64,000 bases of DNA from Tetragonia tetragonoides (GCA_038025085.1 CM076145.1:14605000-14668999), one strand, 5' to 3'. Positions 8,998 through 22,994 are shown, numbered from the stretch's first letter. A program made the numbers and translations. The notes: a model not told the origin generated them from the letters alone.

Positions 8998-9692
8998 CTA
9001 CTTAACACCAGCTTTGTTAAGAAGTTCATCAGTATTTAAGTTCATGCGTAGAGAAGGCACATAAAGCACATTTTGTAAACCTAAATATTTTCCGCAAGTT
9101 AAGTTTAGAATTATCTTTCCTTTACCAAGCACTTCGGAACTACTGGAGTTCCCCATTAACACGTGTTCACCATCAGCAGCACAAAACCTCGAGGCTCCGG
9201 TGTCAATAATCCATTCAGCAATGTTATTGATCAGGTTCACCTCAAAAATGACAGCAGCAATGACATCTCCAGATTCAGCAAGGTTGGCATGGCTGCGGGG
9301 TTGCTCCTGGTGGTTTTATTGTCCTTGATTCGTCCCATCGATCTTTGCATTTGAAGCATTGATGGGCCTTGTGTCCAGGTTTTTGCACACATAGCGGCCT
9401 AGGTTGTTTTTGGATCTTCCCGTTCTTCTTGAAAGGTCCAGACTTCTTGTTGTTGTGAGGTTTTTGTCCCTTCTTAGAGTTTTCAGCAGCATTAGACCTG
9501 TCAAATTTAGCACCAGAAGATTACACAAGGTTAGCCATAACAGAAAGTTCATTGACAGAGTAAGAAGAACCCTTCTCCTTAAAGTCGGTTTGCCTCTTCA
9601 TCTTCAAGTGTCTAATTAATTCATGTATGGTCATATCTTGCTTCTTGTGTTTGAGATGAGCATGGTAGTTAGTCCAGGATTCACGTAACTTA
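8998..9692 (-). pseudogene. Copia gag C-terminus and aspartic protease remnant
   Basis: 9240-8998 reads EWIIDTGASRFCAADGEHVL and GKGKIILNLTCGKYLGLQNV, the pepsin-like retroviral-type protease with its DTGAS active site. 9552-9316 holds the gag tail with a ruined CCHC knuckle (RYVCKNLDTRPINASNAK). The gag frame is cut at 9693 by the solo LTR and continues beyond 12578. Confidence 0.8.
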
Positions 9693-9693
9693 T

Positions 9694-12101
9694 TGTAACA
9701 CCCCGAATTTCCGTCTAATTTAAAATCACGAGTTGCAGCGGAAAAACCTTAGAAATTCGAAGCGTCACCCCCGTATTTAATGTTCAAATTAAATACAAGG
9801 TTAGAAAGAAAACAAATGTTATATATCCCAAACATACATACTAGATAATTAAATAATAACTATCTTTCCAACTAGACTTAAAACAATTAGTCCAAAAGAA
9901 TAATAAATAGTAACTATTAATTCCCATGCAAGAGAATTAATCTCAATACAATTATAAAAATCCCAATATTAATAGAAGTTCCAATCTAAACAATAAAATA
10001 AATTGTTCTTAGAAGATATACAATCTTCTTTTTATCGTCTCTCCTCTAGCACACACCTCGAGCTACCAATCCTGTCAATCTACTCCCCCATATAGACGAA
10101 TTCCATATAGGTTCATCATAGGTCCACCATTGAAGAGAAATGGACAACAAACACAAGTAAAAAGGAAAAACAACCAATCAGTTACGCTGAGTAATTCATA
10201 ACCACATAATCCATTTCAATCTCCAAGTTAAGTCCATATACTTAACCCAATAAAGATAATAATCATGCTTTAAGAAAAATAAAGACAACATGCTTTAACT
10301 TAAAGACACACATAAATCACCAAATAATAAATCTCATTATTTATTATTATCCATTAACCAAGTTCATTAGAGAGAAGTGAATCGTAAGAATGTCGTACCA
10401 ATCGCAGAAGGCTCAATAGGATCTTAGTCTCGTGCACAGTGGCAAAAGAGGGATCAACCGTCCCGTAGTATAGATGACTCCCGAAGTACTTCTAGATGTT
10501 CCTAAGTATGCATACCTTCTTTCAACCCTTAGGTTTACAAGAAGAACAGTTTCACAATAAAACTTACTCGCCCAATCATCATATATGGATACAAGATTTC
10601 CAAAACATTGAGGCCATAACCAATGGAACCACTCAACGTAACAAGTGACAAATTCCCATTCGCGTCCTTCAGTGGATCCATTACCAAAGAAGTCTTAACT
10701 CTCAATTCAATTTAATATGGTGATCACATAACAAGTAATACACATAATCTTGGCACTCAAGTAACACAATATGGTTTCAAATTTCCGATGGCATATTACA
10801 TGAATGGAATCTAGGCCTCAATTCAAAACCACATAATTCAATAGTCAAAGTTCATTTCAACTTATTGAAGTAACATGCTTCTAACATGATTCACATGCTT
10901 ACTAACATGATACCAAAATAGCAATTTCAAGCTATATTCCAATTGAACAATTATTAACATAATTTTCGTTCAATAACCAATAATAAAACATGCATCTCCT
11001 CACATGAATATTAACGAGTAGACATTGTTACACAAAGTGAATTTCCAACATAATACATGCATTCACTAACATATAATCCTATACGAATTATCACAAGGAA
11101 ATAAACCTGAATTATCCCTTTTTAAAATACTCACAAGTCCAAATATGAATTCACATTCTCAATCCAATACTAGACAAATGAATACAAATTCCAATAGATA
11201 TGAATTATGACAAAGAGATTACATAATTCATCTAGACATGAATTACCTTCAAAATTAAGGCAGGTCCAACAAGCAAACAACATAAGCTCCTTACGTTTCA
11301 AGCGCGGTCAACGGGCCCTAACAAGTCCACAATACAACAATAGTCAATACCTTGACTTCTAAACCACTTTATTAAACTTTAAAGATGATTTAGTACCCTT
11401 AATTAAATTAATTAAGTTGTTGAAATTTTTGTTACTCATGCATGCTCAAAGTTTCCAAAACAATTTACATAAACCAAATTAGGAAACTTTCCAAAATACT
11501 AAAAGCAAGTCAACAAGTCAAACTAGTCAACCACCATCACCATCATCAAACACCACGGTACCACCACCGCTGACCACCGTCCAGCGGCAGCAGTGGACGT
11601 GACAGTCACGACTGGAGGCCGTGACAGCCGCCCTGCGGCTATGCACGGTCCAAGCCGTGCGCTGTACACGGTCTAGCCGTGTTCGGCCAGCCGGACACCC
11701 TTCTCTTTTTTTTCTTTTTTTTTTTTTACAAATTTAACAAACCCTAATCTAATTAAATCTAAAATTAATAAATTTCCAGATTTAACGAAATCACAAAGAT
11801 CCAACCTTTTGAACTTAAACTTGATTCAATTTCAAATAAAACAACAAACCAAACCCTAATCATGATCCTATCATGCAAAAACAATAGAATCTAGCAAACC
11901 CTAGGCAAAACTAAATCAGGGTTTACTCATACAAAACTAGGGTACAAAAACTCATACTTGAATCAAATTTAAAAGCTTTTAATAATAAAAAAAAAAACAA
12001 GTTTAGAACACTTACTTGAAAATCAAGGATTAAAACTGAGCAAAGATGAATTGTGAAAAAGTGAAGAACTTCCTCTTTCTTTTTGCTCCCGGTGTCGTGC
12101 A

Positions 12102-12159
<58 letters not shown>

Positions 12160-12578
12160 TTTTTATTGGTAAAGCGTCAGTTGAGTTTGAAAGCTGAGTG
12201 TATTTAGGAGCCCAAATACACTCCTTCCTTAACTCAACTTATTCTTTCCTAAAATCCCTCCTACTTTCACTCCACTAACCAAAGTTTTAGGAAACAAAAT
12301 TTTTGAAAATAAAATCAGAAAATTCACCCCTATTTTTGGCTAGGGTGGCCGAAAATAAGGCTCTATTGAGCTTTATAATGGCCACTTCCGAAAATTATAG
12401 AGCCCAATTCCTTTTATTTGTTTTGGCCCAATTACATTTTAATTAAGTCCAAAACCAAACCCAATATTAATTAGGCACTTTAAATATTTATGAGCCCAAT
12501 TAATTAATTAAATACGAAATAGCATTTTCTTTTTAAGTAATTATTATTCTAAAATGAATAATAATACGGGGTATTACA
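9694..12578 (-). mobile_element. Gypsy solo LTR (2,885 bp) inserted in copia gag
   Basis: It starts TGTAACACCCCGAATTTCCG and ends CGGGGTATTACA. The 5-bp target duplication CTTAT flanks it exactly (9689-9693 and 12579-12583). On the minus strand the sequence is collinear with the LTR at 58567-61481: shared 'AGACGGAAATTC', 'CTTGATTTTCAAGTAAG', 'GGTTTGCTAGATTCTATTGT', and the cassette with 'TCTAGAAGTACTTCGGGAGT'. No internal region is present, so it arose by LTR-LTR recombination. It contains a (GA)n run (about 12105-12158) and a GC-rich island (11570-11700). Confidence 0.93.
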
Positions 12579-12583
12579 CTTAT

Positions 12584-13225
12584 GGATCAGAACATTAGCT
12601 TGTAGAGCTTCACACATTTTCATACCCTCTAAGAGGATATCAACAACAAGGTTTTCATATTGATGAACTTGCGGCATGATCGGTTTATCATCCACAAGCT
12701 TGGACTCCAACCTATCTCCAGTCATGTACTTCTACTTTCCAGCATCATTAGCACCATATTTCAATTCAAGTGTCTTCCATATAGACTTAGCCGATCTGTT
12801 TTTAATAAACAAATCAAAAATCGAATTAGTCATATGAGATAACATATGTCCACGAGCCATCTTGTTGTCCTTCGCATACTTTTCAACGGCATCAGCATCA
12901 TCCACCTTTCCCTTATCCTTCTTTTTCCCCGAGAGGCATCATTAACAATTGACGGAGTCACAGGAGTAGAAAGTTCGACAACGACAATTTGTTTTGTAGC
13001 ATCGGTAAATAGAACATAATTGACCTCTAATTATTCAAGAAAAATCAAAAGCTTTTGTAACCACCTCTTGTAATTAGTACCATCAAGAGCTTCGAGTTTC
13101 AAGAGATAAGGGATGAACTTAGATAGAGTGGCCATTTCTGTGGTGGTAGTACAGTAGAATAAATCGCTTCTTAATTGTTGGCAATAATACTGCTGTAAGG
13201 AAAAATCAATCGAAGGGAAAAACAA
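12584..13225 (-). pseudogene. Copia gag N-terminal remnant
   Basis: On the minus strand the frame opens near 13137 with MATLSKFIPYLLKLEALDGT followed by NYKRWLQKLLIFLE, the copia gag start ('L.G.NY..W...L...L'). The sequence down to 12584 keeps scattered gag-like codons but is broken. It resumes on the other side of the solo LTR. Confidence 0.7.
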
Positions 13226-13505
13226 GATTTTTAATGTGGGTCGAATGATTTACTGTAAATATAAATAGTTATGTCGTGGTAAGAAGGCCACTGCCTTACA
13301 ACTATTTCGCCCAAACTAGTGTATTCAGAACAGGACGTCGCCCCCCAAGGTTAGCATAACACTCCAATTTCGTGCACTCGGACCGGAGGAGATGAAACTC
13401 TCAACAATACTGCTCAGAAGTTTGTGAATAAAGTAAGAGAAGAAGAAAATTTCGATGCATAAAAGTGACACAAACCAACCGATTAAATAAAAGAGAAAAA
13501 GATTC

Positions 13506-13836
13506 TGTAACGGTTGTAATTAAACCAAAGCATTAAACAAAGGAGGAAATCAAAGGATTTGCAATAAAAATCTTAACAGTTTTGTTTGAACAACTGAAGA
13601 GTTGGATTGGTAACCGTTAAACCGTGCACGTGTAACGAATCGAACGGATGACAGCGGTGGCGCGCGCACGTGGGAGAGTCTCGTTTCCAACTCAACTAAA
13701 CCATAATAAACTATTGGACTATAAAAAACAATGAAACTTTTGTAAAACTACCAATGTAGAAACACTTTACTCACAAATAAGTGAGAAAGATAAAAACCCA
13801 CTTTACAAAAAACTTAAAAAGCTTGCATTTCCAACA
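13506..13836 (-). repeat. Copia 5' LTR
   Basis: Homologous to 5759-6153 with a shorter middle. It ends ...GCATTTCCAACA on the plus strand and starts TGTAACGG. No initiator-Met primer site was recognised at its inner edge. Confidence 0.7.
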
Positions 13837-14331
13837 CAGTTGTAGTAAAGGCATCAGAAGGAAATAGATCAACAACATTTTCCTTGATTTCCCCTGCAAG
13901 TGTTTCCCCACACATATGACATATTACAATCATCAATCAACTTCCTCCAATTGAGTTTTTGGAGGTCCAACTCTAGAAATGGGTCTTGGTGAAGACAATC
14001 TAACCACCATCTACAAGAGCTTGGGTGGATAGGGCAATGACACATTCCCTACTCCTTTCACGCAAAAACTTAGGATTGAGTCTCATTACCTTTGCAATTT
14101 CAAAAATACAAAATTAAAACTGTAAATCAACCACAAAGGCCTTGTTTGATTGGTAGCTTTTTAGCCAGCTTGTTGGACAATCTGGATTGTTTGACCAATT
14201 GACCATCTAGCAATCCAAAAATTGGTGCTTGGTGTCAACTTGTTTGATTATTATGTAAAATGACAATCTTAACCCAATAACAATAACGATAACAACAAGT
14301 CTTGTGTGAGACCAACTTATAGAAAATTGGG
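13837..14331. other. No gene; possible hAT-type MITE debris
   Basis: From 14145 the words CCTTGTTTGATTGGTAGC, TTTTAGCCAGCTTGTTGGAC and GACCAATTGACCATCTAGC resemble the element at 24774-25204. Nothing coding was seen. Confidence 0.35.
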
Positions 14332-15883
<1,552 letters not shown>

Positions 15884-18800
15884 CTAAACCATTCCTTGAC
15901 GAGGGTCCAATTCGTTGTCTTCCATCGATACAACCTCTTGTATTTCTTGTAACATTTTCAACACTTGCCACATGTTTGGCCTTTGATCTGGGGAGGCCAC
16001 ACTACAGGCTATGGCCACTTCAAGAAGCATAGAAAGCCTATTCTCGTCCCTACCTCCATCATCAACATCCCTTATCAACCTCACCCATTGTACTATGTCA
16101 TTCGGAGTCAAATATGGATGCTGAGATGGCGGTTTGCCTGTCAATAGCTCGAGCAGCAAAACTCCGAATGCGTATACATCTGATTTTGGCGTTGCTTGAG
16201 AATCAGACTTGCGAGTCTCTGGTGCTTTGTACCCGAATGAGTCCGGATCATTTGCTACTGACAGTGAAGAATCTGTTATCGAATTTAGGCAATAGTCGGT
16301 GACACAGGCCTCAAAGTCAGAACCAAGGAGAACATTAGAGGCTTTGAGGTTGCCATGGACTAGTCTCCAAGCTTGGTGAATGTAAGAGAGGCCTTGTGCT
16401 ACGTCTTCTGCTATTTTCAAGCAGGATGTCCAATGTAGAGGCTTTGCTCTTGTTGATTTAGAACCTGCATGTAGAAGCAGGAAAACACAAGTGCGAATTT
16501 AGGAAAAATGGAGTGCTACTTGACAAGCGAAACAATAGGAGCTCTAACTTGATGGTCTGATCATAAACTAAAATCATAGATATGTCTAATTTTACAAAGA
16601 TATGAGAACATGGGCATCATATGTTCCAGTTCCATAATAGCTAGTCAACCATGAGTGAAAAATAAGAACACAGGGTATGCTATCTCCTATCTAGTTGAAT
16701 CCACATTATGTGGGGTACTAGATAACAAAACCCTGAAGTCGGTGCAAGGATGATCGATGCTCAAATGAAAATCACGATCCCAGTTCCCACCCAAGAAAGA
16801 AACCATACTAACTGGGTTAGTGTGCTTCCAACAAACAGTAAAGGGAACCAAATTATCAAAGGTAACTGAACTATGTATCAGACGAGCAAAAAAATTTGAA
16901 CTATGTATCTACCAAAGATGTTGCTCATTTCCGAATGAGCAGAGAAAAATGATGAATAAGTGACATTTAAACAGGATGTTGATTAGCCGAAAAAAGATGA
17001 GTCCAAAGTTGCTACTGTAATCTGAACCTGTCATTTGCTCTTTGTTTCTTTTTTATCTTTGTTTCTGTTCTTTTCTTTGGTTATCAGTGGGTTTAGATTG
17101 TACATAGGCTACTTTTGCATTGGCAATTTGGCAGGGATGAGTTCCTTACTGCCTTTTAGAGATGGCCTGCTTGGCTCATTACCTTGAAAAACAGGCAAGA
17201 AACACTTTGAAGGTGCAAGTCTACTAGCACTGGTTCATCTTTATAGGACCAAAACAATACTTTGAGTTCCTCAATCTACAGCCGTGCTCTAACTCCATAA
17301 GACTACATCACTTTATTTTGGACTTTTATAATTCTTCTGTCTGACATGGATTTTAAGAAATCCAATGATGTTTCACAATGTTAGACGTGCTCTCTTATCA
17401 TTGATATAGAGTTGGAAACAAAAATCAGATTATTCAATGATGTGCACACTAAGCTGTCAGTTCGGTTTCTTGCACTCCGGAGGGGGCTTAGGAGTTAGAA
17501 CCCTTGCTAGAGGAGTGCCACACCTACCACTCACCCTAGCTTTCTAATGGTTGTTGAATTTAGTGATAATGGTAATTGAATATCCTCAATACCTTATATG
17601 TCAAGAAGATAAGTAACTCTGGCTCAGAACTATGGATCATACAGTATGGAATTTGGCATGCATGATACAATACTTATAACTATGACCTACGCTTGTTTAT
17701 ATGTTTATTGTCATCATGTATCTATGTGTTTATAGCTCTGTAAGATCACAATTCACAATTTACTTTCCCCACCATTCCACCCCGATTGAAGTATCACATA
17801 GTTCATTACCGTACTAAACTTAGGTAACAAATCCATTGTTACATACAGAGTCACTAACTCCGGATAACATCCCAGCCACAGTTGCTCGACGCCTACAGGA
17901 TGAATTCTAGCTAGGTGATGGGCCACAGAGTTACCATACTATTGACATGACTCCGACTAACGGAACTAAATAAAGTGGAACAAAACAGAACATCCTCTAC
18001 CACAATCCCTCCTTCATCCAAAGACTAACACACTTAGAAATTCTAGAAATCAAATGCAAGCAATCAGACTCTAAGATCACATCAGCTAGACCATATTTGT
18101 ACTAAACTCAGAACTCTTTAATGTGCTTTCATTTTCAACTCTGAAAGAGGGAATTTAATCAAATAAATAAATTGTCAAATTGAAATCACATTAAACTTGG
18201 GATGTAGTATTATTATTCCCATATGGCCATACCATGCTAGCCATTACTGCTAGGCGGAATGCATCATTACTTATTCACAACTACTCATATAACCTTAGGA
18301 CCCTTGTGACTCTATTTTAGTACTCTGAACTTTTTTACAAGGAGCTTGTGACATTGTAAGGACATTTCAAAAAGCAAAGAACATTTACTAGGCTAGGCAA
18401 CATTTTTGACATTTTTGAGTGTCTCACTATTTTTTCATTTGTACTTCTTAAGTTTGGAGTATTATATTGCACAAATAAAATTTTGTACTTCATTATTTCC
18501 GTAGCTAGCCTTATGCCCGTATCAATTCAGAAACCTCAATTTCAATTACCAAGGTCTACCATACTGCAAGATTCTCTTTGCTTAATACTTCAAAACTAAA
18601 TACTAGCTAACAACCTACTCATAGTTAATAATATGATATATGTACGAGTATAAAATAAAACAGTAGTATCAGAAAACATAGAGCTGGAACCAAAACAACT
18701 CGTGCTGAGCTCCTTCTTCATCATTCCCGATAACTCGCCAGTCCGACTCGGTTACACCCTAACGACTATGAGATGAGACCGCCTTCAATTGAAATGGTGT

Positions 18801-20578
18801 ATTATTTGGTGTAGTAACTCGCTTGTCTTCTATATGTCATGTGAGTTACTAGTTACTACACCAAATACTGTTAAGCAAAAAAAAATTACTACACACCGAA
18901 TACTACATCATTTCAATTGGAGGCTATTGCCACCTCAATTCTATACCAATTTCCCCTTGACTTTGACACAACACAATTAAATTGAGTGCACCATGCAAGC
19001 TAGGGTGCATAATGTAACAATATTCACAATTCCAATTTAATCCAAGTTAACTAAGACAATAAATTGAACCCCACAAAAATAAGACAATAGAGAATGAACA
19101 CTAAAAAAAGCAAAGAGAGAGAGAGAGAGAGAGAGAAACATACCATGAATAAGAGAAAGAAGACTCCCATTAGGCTGATAATCATAAACCAAAAGCCTTT
19201 CATCTTTAGCTTGAAAATAAGCTCTTAAAGGAACCAAATTAGGATGTCTTAAAGCACCAACAGATTCCATATGTTGTTCAAAACCCATTTTCCCTTCATC
19301 ACCAATTTTACTAGAATCAATTCTTTTGACACAAACAATCAAATGATTATCGAAAACAGCCTTATATGTAGTCCCAATTGTTCCCCTTCCTAATAACTCA
19401 GCTGATGCTCTCATTAGCTGCTCAAGTGTATAAACATGTGTTTCCCCTGCACAAAATACTAAACTCCCACTTTTTGCTGTTGCCTTTTTATTCATTACCA
19501 CTACTCCTTGTTGTTCAAGCTGTGCACTCTTCACCTTCTCTTCTCTCTCCTCCTCCGTCCTCATCACTGCCAACGCCGCGTCTTCTGCGGCCGACATTGT
19601 CGTCTCCGCCATCATCCCACCACTCTCTCTCCTTCTCCTCCGCCTCCTCTGCTTCCGCAATGCCAGAGCGAAGCAGAACACTGAGCCTACCAAAACAATC
19701 ACTCCGATACAGAAACCAAAGACGGCGACTAGAGAACCGGCCGTCCTCCTCCTGTGCAGGTGGACCGGCTGAGTCAACTCAGCGCCCCGCAGCTGATCCT
19801 CGTCGGGCAGCGGCTTTGGTGAAGCCGCTGACGAGACGGGGTGAAAAAAGGGTGACTCCGTCCCTGACTGACAAGCCCTGTGCAGAATTTCTCCGCACAG
19901 GGCTTGGTTTTGTCCAAAACAGGACGAGCTAAACTTAGACAAAACAATAGTAACAGGAATTGCCCCACTAAGATTATTATTCGAGACATTAAATACCAAC
20001 AATGTAGACTGATTAAGTGGAGGAATTTTCCCAGACAAACTATTAAACTCAACTCGGAGATAGTACAACCTATCCAACTGAGTCAACCAGGCTGGAAACT
20101 CGCCCGTAATGTTATTGTATGACAAATCAACGGTTCTGATTCGATGGAGAAACGCAATGGACGGTGGCAAATGACCAGAAAAATGGTTATAGTGCAAGAA
20201 TAAGGCTTTGAGGTTGTATAAACCAGAGAGGTCTGGGATGGATCCATAAAGCGAGTTGTTTCGTAGACTCAGAACTCGGAGCTGGTCTAACCGAGTTAGT
20301 GAGTCATGAGAGAAAATGCCACCGAGTTGTTGGTTTTCGATAACGAGACGAGTAACTCGTTGGTGTTTAACGGATAAGCATTGTACGCCTTGCCATTTGC
20401 AGTGTGAGATTGAAGTGTTGAATGACCAAAGTTTGTTGTTTAGATCGGCTTTTTTGGCGAAGTTTAAAAGGGATTTTGCGTCAGATGGTAAATGTGATGA
20501 TAATGATGAACAAGCTTGTAAGAGAGTGAGAAATATGAAGAAATTGGTGAATAATGTTGTTGTTTTGTTGATGGGCAT
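15884..20578 (-). CDS. LRR receptor-like pseudokinase (At5g67200-type), two exons
   Basis: The CDS joins 20578-19144 and 16464-15884 (2,016 nt, 671 residues). The donor is CATG|GTATGT and the acceptor TGCAG|GTTCT; the join restores [20 protein letters not shown]. Order: signal peptide (1-28, [17 protein letters not shown]), LRR N-cap with the C-W-GV-C pattern (to about 70), about five LRRs ([20 protein letters not shown]...), a linker, a membrane helix near 283-305 ([20 protein letters not shown]) with a following Arg-rich stop-transfer (RRRRRRRE), then the kinase domain (about 385-650). The P-loop [14 protein letters not shown] and the Lys in CVKRID are kept. The catalytic loop reads [10 protein letters not shown] (HGN for HRD) and DFG reads DYC, so phosphotransfer is improbable. 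This matches the 'probable inactive receptor kinase' group of Arabidopsis. It acts at the plasma membrane, presumably as a co-receptor or scaffold. The frame is intact, and this is the one convincing host gene here. Confidence 0.93.
17765..18107 (-). pseudogene. LINE-associated RNase H domain relic
   Basis: The minus-strand pieces [35 protein letters not shown] and, one frame over, [20 protein letters not shown] then GCYPELVTL match the RNase H tail of plant L1 elements ('E.D...V...', 'F.HV.R.GN.VAH.LA.'). At least two frameshifts and in-frame stops. No poly(A) or target duplication was identified. Confidence 0.75.
18781..18924. mobile_element. Foldback MITE in the kinase intron
   Basis: GCCTTCAATTGAAATGGTGT at the left is mirrored by ACATCATTTCAATTGGAGGC at the right. 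The arms extend through 'ATTATTTGGTGTAGTAACT' and 'TTACTACACACCGAATACT', leaving a short loop, so nearly the whole 144 bp forms a hairpin. The termini do not match Stowaway or Tourist consensus as I know them; no clear target duplication. Confidence 0.65.
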
Positions 20579-20830
20579 TTTGGTTTACGTGTTTAGAGAG
20601 AGAGAGAAAATGAGGAAATATGGAAGTGAGTGAGAAGCAGAGAGTGTTTCAGGTTTTGGTTAGCTACTGCTACTGTCAAGGAGGAGAGAGAGAGAGAGTT
20701 GGGACAGGGGAAATAGACAGAGGTCAGAGTCACGTGGGGGAAATGGAAAAGCGAGCTTATAGAGCAGGAAAGACAGTGAGACTGTGAGAGTTCTGAGATG
20801 TATGTGTGGTCTAATCTTTGAGCTTTGCTA
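20579..20830 (-). promoter_or_regulatory. 5' leader and promoter-proximal region of the receptor pseudokinase
   Basis: Directly upstream of the ATG (minus strand) the sequence is CT-rich, with CTCTCTCTCTC tracts near 20596 and 20685, as is common in plant leaders. The start codon was chosen because the first in-frame ATG opens a good signal peptide. No TATA box was assigned. Confidence 0.45.
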
Positions 20831-21448
20831 GCTAGATGAGGGAAATGAAATTGAAATTCAAAAATGTTATATACTGCATTTATTTATGGAATTTTATAAA
20901 TTAATGAGTTGGTGTTAAAGTGGTAGGAATTTATTCAACTTTAATTAAAGTTGAGGCTTTAAATCTCGTTTTGATCATGTAATAGTGTTTTTAGGTGCCT
21001 ACAAGCTAACTCGGTGAAATAATCAATGTGGTCGACGGTGGGATAACCTTGTCACTTTGGTTATGAATCAAATTTATTTTATAGATTTTTCCAAGTTTGC
21101 AACTAGATATTTTATGATCACGGGGTTAATAAGGAAAAGAGAATCCTCCATTCTACTTTGTTTCTTTTCCTCCTATTTTGAAATTGTGACGCTTTTTCTC
21201 TTTCCCTCTTTGTCCGAACATAGATCAACAATTCAAGACAAATTCAACAAATATTGTTTCATACTTTGAATTAAAGTATTTTTGGCATGAAATATGCTCT
21301 AATAACTACGGATTGTCTTCATATCTTTAATATTCGTTTCAGAATTCATGGTTTGGGTAAGTATATAATTTGCTTTCTATAGGAAACAAAAAAACACCAA
21401 GTTCAATCTATTAAAATCTTTTTAGTGTAATGTATGCTATCAAGTTTA
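20831..21448. other. Intergenic, nothing recognised
   Basis: AT-rich sequence. A 70-codon ORF (21057-21269) has no features of a real protein. Confidence 0.4.
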
Positions 21449-22994
21449 TATAAACGTTGAGATTGATTGAAGGCTTGAGAATTACATTGATAGGTGCATA
21501 TATTTATATACAAACTATTGAAGAGAGAATATTTATAAAGAAGGCAACTAAACTAATCTAGTGCTATAATAAAGGAACATAATATTAACATCCTAAGAAT
21601 AGAAGATATATAGAGATTATTAAGGAAGAGAATAACTGAAAATAATAAAAGAGTATATGCAAGAAAATTCTCTGATTATTCTCTAATACGCCCCCGCAAG
21701 TTGGACGTTCAGTAGGAGAGTCCATTCTTGGAAGTGAGACAGGAGACGCGCGGGGGAGCGATTTGGTGAGTACATCCGCAAGTTGATAATTACGTTTATG
21801 TGTTGATGTGTTAGCTAGATCGTTGGACCCATTGGTGATGACGTGGTGACTCGCGCCACTGTCAAGGAGTCAAATGAGGTTTAGTGAGGTTTGAGTGGTT
21901 TGTGCGACTTGGGCGCGAGGGGAGTAATGGGTTGGGTTGGGTGCTCGGTTTGAGCGAGGTGGGAGTGGTACAACGATGTGCGAAATAGTTTTTAAAGTTC
22001 GGAACATTGGGAGAGTATGTGACCTTAGGTACGACACCAAAGACATTTGTTGAGGAAGGGTTTCGGGTGGCTGTTGGATTGGTGGGGTTGATTTGCCGAG
22101 GAGGTGGTGGGACGGGTGAATGGTCGTTTGTAGGCGGCAAGGACCGATTAGTACATGCTTTAATGGATTGCATTAGTCGGTTATGGTTTGAGTTGTTTTG
22201 GTGATATTGTTTAGGTTAGCCTTGGTTTGGAGGATGTGACCTCGGGTGGGTTTGGCATAGTTGTTGGCGAGAGTTTTCCATGCCTTAGCAGTGGTGATAG
22301 AATGACAAATAAGAGATCTGACAGAGGGTGTGAGAGTGAAAAGAAGAGTACCAAGATTGCATGTAGTCGCTTATGGTTTTAGTTGTTTTGGTGATATTGT
22401 TTAGCTTAGCCTTGATCTGGAGGATGTGACCTCGAGTGGGTTTGGCATAAGTGTTGGCGAGATTTTACCATGCCTTAGAAGTGGTGGTAGAATGACAAAC
22501 AAGAGATCCAACGGAGGGTGTGAGAGTGTCAACGCGCAAGAAGAGCACAAAAGAGTAGTTGGTCTTGACAGGTCTACGTGAGGAAGGCTGGGTTTGATTA
22601 TTTGGTGGTGTCGTCGATATTGGTGAGGGTGGCGACAGGTGGTGTGTTGTGCCATTAACAAAGTAATGGAGGTGATAACCGAGGAGAATGGATTTGATTT
22701 GGGGAAGCCAAATTGGTAGAGTTTGGAGGTTGGATCAGTAAAACTCTGATACCATATAAACGTTGAGATTGATTGAAGGCTTGAGAATTACATTGATAGG
22801 TGCATATATTTATATACAAACTATTGAAGAGAGAATATTTATAAAGAAGGCAATTAAACTAATCTAGTGCTATAATCAAGGAACAAAATATTAACACCCT
22901 AAGAATAGAAGATACATAGAGATTATTAAGGAAGAGAATAACTGAAAATAATAAATGAGTATATGCAAGAAGATTATCTGATTATTCTCTAATA
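21449..22994 (-). mobile_element. Short, internally deleted copia element with 240-bp LTRs
   Basis: LTRs at 21449-21688 and 22755-22994 are both 240 bp and differ by only a handful of bases. GTTTA flanks the element on both sides (21444-21448 and 22995-22999), a perfect 5-bp target duplication. Next to the right LTR, on the minus strand, is the primer-binding site TGGTATCAGAG (initiator Met tRNA, 22744-22754). Next to the left LTR is a G-rich polypurine tract (GCGGGGGCG). The LTR ends are TA...TA instead of TG...CA. The 1.07-kb interior holds only gag and protease debris. Confidence 0.92.
21820..22680 (-). pseudogene. Copia gag/protease debris with an internal duplication
   Basis: The minus strand keeps LLDSGASHHVITNGSNDLAN (protease, DSGAS; 21875-21810). 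It also keeps gag phrases: VDLSRPTT, a 'HSTTTSKAWQNLANTYAKP' type reading and ISDYMQSIKACT. A block of about 155 bp (22185-22345) is repeated at 22365-22525 with roughly 10% divergence, so part of gag is present twice. All frames are broken. Confidence 0.75.

Larger units (their letters stand above)
5759..13836 (-). mobile_element. Decayed Ty1/copia LTR retrotransposon, split by a solo LTR
   Basis: Read on the minus strand the order is 5' LTR (13506-13836), leader, gag start (13137), gag, protease, GAG-pre-integrase, integrase core, reverse transcriptase, RNase H end (6730), polypurine tract and 3' LTR (5759-6153). The protease-integrase-RT order is diagnostic for copia. All frames are broken by stops and shifts, so it is non-autonomous now. 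A gypsy solo LTR occupies 9694-12578 inside gag. No matching 5-bp flanks were found (CAGTT on the right), so the left end is either eroded or placed slightly wrong. Confidence 0.85.
16465..19143 (-). other. Intron of the receptor pseudokinase (2,679 bp)
   Basis: GT-AG intron placed by the conserved join in the kinase domain. It has grown by insertions: a LINE RNase H relic (17765-18107) and a foldback element (18781-18924). A (GA)n run follows the donor (19116-19136 on the plus strand). The remainder shows no coding signal. Confidence 0.85.

Noticed and set aside
19378..20052. ORFs opposite to or out of frame with the receptor kinase exon, up to 184 codons
   Set aside because: Shadow frames of a GC-richer coding exon; the minus-strand frame has signal peptide, LRRs and kinase motifs.
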